A program made the translations under genes and the position numbers. A model generated the notes under the pieces. It was given only the letters and a program-made list of their open reading frames with translations, searched no databases and was not told where the DNA came from. Shown here piece by piece: positions 58,041 to 61,568 of a DNA stretch of 61,568 nt (its first letter is position 1; every line of letters starts with the position of its first letter). The stretch lies in the NCBI GenBank assembly GCA_027605045.1, contig JAQFWX010000186.1, positions 1 to 61,568 on the forward strand. The letters run 5' to 3'. Source of the DNA: Phallus indusiatus (taxonomy: Eukaryota > Basidiomycota > Agaricomycetes > Phallales > Phallaceae).

Positions 58041-59613
58041 CGACGACCGCACATGACGAGAAAGTTTGATACATATAGGCATAGCGTAATACAACGGAAA
58101 TTACACCTATTAGTGACAGCATTACATGTAAATATTGCGCTGTTCACATGCTCGAGAAAGAGTCGGAGAAATGATATGCTCACTAGACTTTCAAACACTC
58201 GGCCAAACTTCGGCACATAACTTCTTTTTAATCTTCGCTTTTAAACTTCGACTCTAACGCGTTTTCCTACACAAAATCTTTTCAATTACCGTAATAGATA
58301 CCTAATACACTTTCTTTCCAAATGCATTCACCTACCAAAACTTCATAGATGCCGGAAGCGGCACCCGGCTCATCGCTAAACCCACATAAACTCAGTTGAC
58401 GGAATACGCGCCTTGGCACCGCAAAACTGAAATCATTCCAATTTTTCATCTAACACACGCGAATCCTGTGTTTCTGAGTGAAGAGTTTCTCAGAATATCG
58501 CAAAACTGATGACGCAAGGCATTTGTTCGTATCAAAATTATCACCGGGGTTTCACGGTCCATAAAACGCGAATTATACACCACCTCTACGCATCGTACTT
58601 ACACATATGAAGAAGGGCTATTCTGAAGGTTTGGAGAGGACGCTATCAACACTATACCCTGCTACTACTGACGATACGTGAACGATGGGAAACTGGGTGA
58701 TGTCGATTTTCCATTTAAGTTGTCATGTGGGTGAGTTTGAATTGGAATGCTGTGGTGCAAATCTAAAACTTCAGATCTTCTGAGGCAGCTAGCCCGAATA
58801 CCCTTAAAGCCACTTCGCAGAAGACCAATTCACCGGCACACCTAGCGCGATATCGGGTGTCCAAAAATCAGCGGAAGCTGTACAACTTGTACAGCTTGAA
58901 AACGTGCGGGAATTTACACCATTTATGTCTTGCCCTTCTTCCGGGGAATAGCTTTTACATACAGGTGCTTCTTCCACAACGGCAGAAGGGTGTGGATCCG
59001 ACCAAGGTGGATATATTCAAAACACAGCCTGAGTTCATTTTAGAATCGTCGGTTTAAACGAAACAAAAAACACTCCGATTCATATGGAGGCTGGCGTTGC
59101 GAACATTTAAATTATCTCAATAACCAAACATTCACTTGGGTGGGCCTATTTAGTATTCGCTATGCTTTCCTAATGCATGGAAGGGGTTTGATGCTCGATA
59201 CACCTCTGGTTATCCATAGAAACAAGGAAAGCTGTGATCTTCTCCCCAGGTTCGCCGTAACTTCCATTCGACCAAGTATCAACTACTCATCAGTGCCATA
59301 CATAGTGTTATTTTGGAATAGTCTCAGATTGCTATGGACTTCTGGCGTAGAACATGGGAATCATGAAAACCCTTGGTAAGGTTATCGTAATGAGATCGTA
59401 ACCGTAATTTGTGCAGATAACGCTCAGTTGAACGGTGATTCAACTGGGTTTAAACCTGGTTCTTCAACAGAATCTCAAAAGTCTTGGAATTCTTCGGCTG
59501 CTGTGCATTCACTCATGTTTGCTGCGTGCCGTTCCAGCTCTCAGGTTTATTTTGTACAAAAGGGCTAAGTTAGATTAACTAATTTCTCCAACTTACCTTC
59601 AGGTTCACCATTC
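58041..59613. other. Intergenic between copies G and H
   Basis: About 1.57 kb with no supported exon chain. Open frames at 58857-59057 and 59140-59379 lack homologues in the array. A 23-bp near-perfect palindrome (AAGCTGTACAA C TTGTACAGCTT) sits at 58875-58897. Confidence 0.4.
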
Positions 59614-61101
59614 ATGCCTTCATCTGACTTTGCTATTCTGATAAAACTTGGTTTATGGCGCCCTCTTTTGAGGTCATTTGTCAAGTCTTTATATCTGCTA
59701 TACGTACCCTATCTGTTAGGGTTTATCCTCAAAAGTCACGAGATTTTACAAGTGGGTCGTTTCAACTTGAAATATATTAGTTGCTAAAGCTAAATAATCT
59801 GACGTATTTGATTACTGGAATAGTGCTCTGCAATTGAAGTTAGGAAACATGGATATTATCCCGTTGATGCTCCAGCCAAGCCCTCTTCGACTCAGAAGCA
59901 CAATTCAAAATCCATTGAAAGTTGGACTTACAAGATATTTCTTGATTTACGGGTATTAGTATCCTTAGAAATTGGTGTTCTACAATGGATCCTTCCCATG
60001 GAGAATCTCATATTGAATCGGCAATTGAAGCAGGCTCTGTTGAATATTACAGAAAGTTGCATGGTCACAAGCCTGGTCTTTGCTGTGCTAAGTGTAAGAC
60101 TTCACTACTCGCTTTGTATTTCCCTGAATGACTGAACTCAATCTTAGTCTGCATTTCGAATGTGCGATACGTGAGTTCTAAATCATATTGAAACAAACGA
60201 ATTCATAAGAAAACCCTTCAAGATTTTCAAATCTTAGTCAGTCTCAGGCTGGTACTGAGCAAGGCGGCAATTTGTTTACAAATCTCAACCTGTGCATCAT
60301 CTTTTTCTTCGTTTCGGTAACAGTTGGCTCGTTTCAAAATGACACAGCTTGTGTATGCGTTGTTGCCTTTGCACTCGTTTGCTTCGCAACCGAAGGGAAC
60401 ATGGGTAAATTGCGACAGTGGTGGCATATGTTTGGATTCTGGGCTCATCATTCGGTTGGATTTCCTTGTTTTTATTGAAAAAAAACCAGCTCAAATGAAC
60501 TGACCAGCATTCATCAGCTCGCTGTCCTTTTTATCGTATATAACATTAGGCACACTTTCACCCAATCTCCAGAAGGAGATACATGGTTTGCGATCACGTT
60601 TCAGGATTTAAACATGTCCTATCTGCCAACAGCAATGTCGTCGTACTATTCAGGTGCTTTGATTGCCCGTATGCTTCGATATGACTTCCAGAATCACGTC
60701 GATGAGTTGAAACTATGTACCGACAAGGCGGGTGAACCCCGAGAAGTGATAATAATGCCCAGCACACCATTTCCTAAGCCTTATTTCACTGCCGCCATTG
60801 TGGCCTGGAGTTTTGTGCGCGTTGCAACGGTTGTATTATGCCTTGTAGCCGGCTTTCCTTTCAAGAACTTGTATGACGCCTGTTTCGTTGCGGTTGTTAT
60901 AGAATTTCCGGCTATAACGGCTGCCGTATTTTTGCTGGGAGTTATCAGAGGAGAGGCTAAAAGTCTGTGGAAATATGAGTGAGCTTAAACCTTTCTACTC
61001 GCATACTACCAAAATCTGATTTTCGACAATTCAACTCCAGAGAGCGCTGGATAAGAGAGCCTTCCAATTTAGACAAAGAGATGACGACGAAGAAACAATG
61101 A
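59614..61101 (+). CDS. Signal-peptide-peptidase-like membrane protein, subfamily 2 (copy H)
   Basis: Exons 59614-59751, 59824-60093, 60148-60170, 60223-60454, 60518-60978 and 61041-61101, all in phase, 394 residues. Exon 3 is 23 nt as in E and G. The N-terminus reads MPSSDFAILIKLGLWRPLL and then YVPYLLGFIL. Site segment: LPTAMSSYYSGALIARMLRYDF, with Ser at the catalytic Asp position. FPKPYFTAAIVAW follows, then LYD in place of PAL and VIEFPAITAA with GVIRGEAK. Most diverged of the plus-strand copies and apparently intact. It converges on SPC25 with only 58 bp between stops. Confidence 0.72.
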
Positions 61102-61159
61102 TCCGAAAGTTTAGTCATTACATCCAAGGGTTATGAATACAAATAATATAAAGTCTATT

Positions 61160-61568
61160 TTACATACGAACGAGTTCCACAAAGGCTTTACGAATCTGCT
61201 TTATGAATTTAAAGAATTCCCGTGTTTCGTTTAGCTCGCTTACTAAGAGGGGTAACATTGGTATAATGGGGGAACATGAGGGGACTAATCAAACACGTTA
61301 GTTATTATTACTGCTTTCGCCACTGTTTGTTCCTCACCTTCGTACATGGGCTTGGACACGTCAATAACAATATAAAATTCTCGTTCATGATCTGAAGGAT
61401 CAATGTGTGTAAACAACACTAGTAATACATCCTCTACGAAGGCCCCATGTCAAAAATCAAATCAGACTTGAAGTTTCAAACGAAACACATACGTCGTACA
61501 CCTTCCACCGTCATATGTAATTTACTTTCCAAAGCTTTCAATTCTGGTTTCTGCTGAGAGTCATGCTT
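61160..61568 (-). CDS. SPC25: Kinetochore protein Spc25, C-terminal part (5' end outside window)
   Basis: Subunit of the Ndc80 complex that links kinetochores to microtubules. Three exons visible (complement of 61493-61568, 61338-61433, 61160-61284), in phase, about 98 residues. ELKALESKLHMTVEGV is the end of the coiled coil; LFTHIDPSDHEREFYIVIDV is the start of the RWD-like globular head; SELNETREFFKFIKQIRKAF closes the protein. Wording matches the Spc25 head as I remember it from other fungi. The gene starts beyond the right edge. Confidence 0.82.

Noticed and set aside
1..61568. CRISPR arrays, bacterial operons, ribosome binding sites
   Set aside because: The window is eukaryotic nuclear DNA with spliced genes; no regularly spaced direct repeats were seen.

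Overview
The window is nuclear DNA from a filamentous basidiomycete, most likely an agaricomycete mushroom. Genes are cut by many short introns (about 48-70 nt, GT-AG with a few GC-AG) and are closely packed on both strands. Housekeeping proteins (RNA polymerase II large subunit, septin, transportin, Vps27, glycogenin) look basidiomycete-like. All exon structures were read by eye from splice sites, phase and protein similarity recalled from memory; no search was run.

Layout. (1) 1-2839: 3' part of a UBR1-type E3 ligase. (2) 2840-12471: a gene-poor, decayed stretch. A module made of a minus-strand unknown gene plus a plus-strand kinase-like gene occurs twice; only the second kinase-like copy (11240-12471) has an intact frame. 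It also holds hairpins and a 331-bp foldback element. (3) 13373-16341: a divergent pair, a signal-peptide-peptidase-like membrane protein (copy A) and an unknown protein. (4) 16453-43287: conserved housekeeping block: MTR10-type transportin (-), CDC3-type septin (-), BNI4-like protein (+), RPB1 (-), ISA1 (+), VPS27 (+), NDUFS4 (-), glycogenin (+). (5) 43244-61101: a tandem array of signal-peptide-peptidase-like genes (B, C, D, E, fragment F, G, H), interrupted by a cytochrome P450 gene (-). (6) 61160-61568: 3' end of SPC25 (-).

Main discovery candidate: seven near-complete genes plus one fragment that match the C-terminal half of intramembrane aspartyl proteases (signal peptide peptidase/presenilin fold) in spacing and hydrophobic pattern, but carry Cys, Cys, Cys, Cys, Asn, Ala and Ser where the GxGD aspartate should be. 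They have no Tyr-Asp pair in the helix expected to carry the other aspartate, and a changed PAL motif. This looks like a local, still-active expansion of catalytically dead intramembrane proteases. Copies B, C and D arose by tandem duplication that also carried the last ~45 bp of the neighbouring glycogenin gene; D-E and F-G are related blocks; copy G was recently split by an 828-bp inverted-repeat element whose arms contain tRNA-like sequences.

Other notable points: the RPB1 C-terminal domain is encoded by several tiny exons, one of only 12 nt, placed at the same position of the heptad; glycogenin has three single-base frame breaks, all in its disordered tail; and the two kinase-like paralogues have lost opposite halves of the catalytic machinery.
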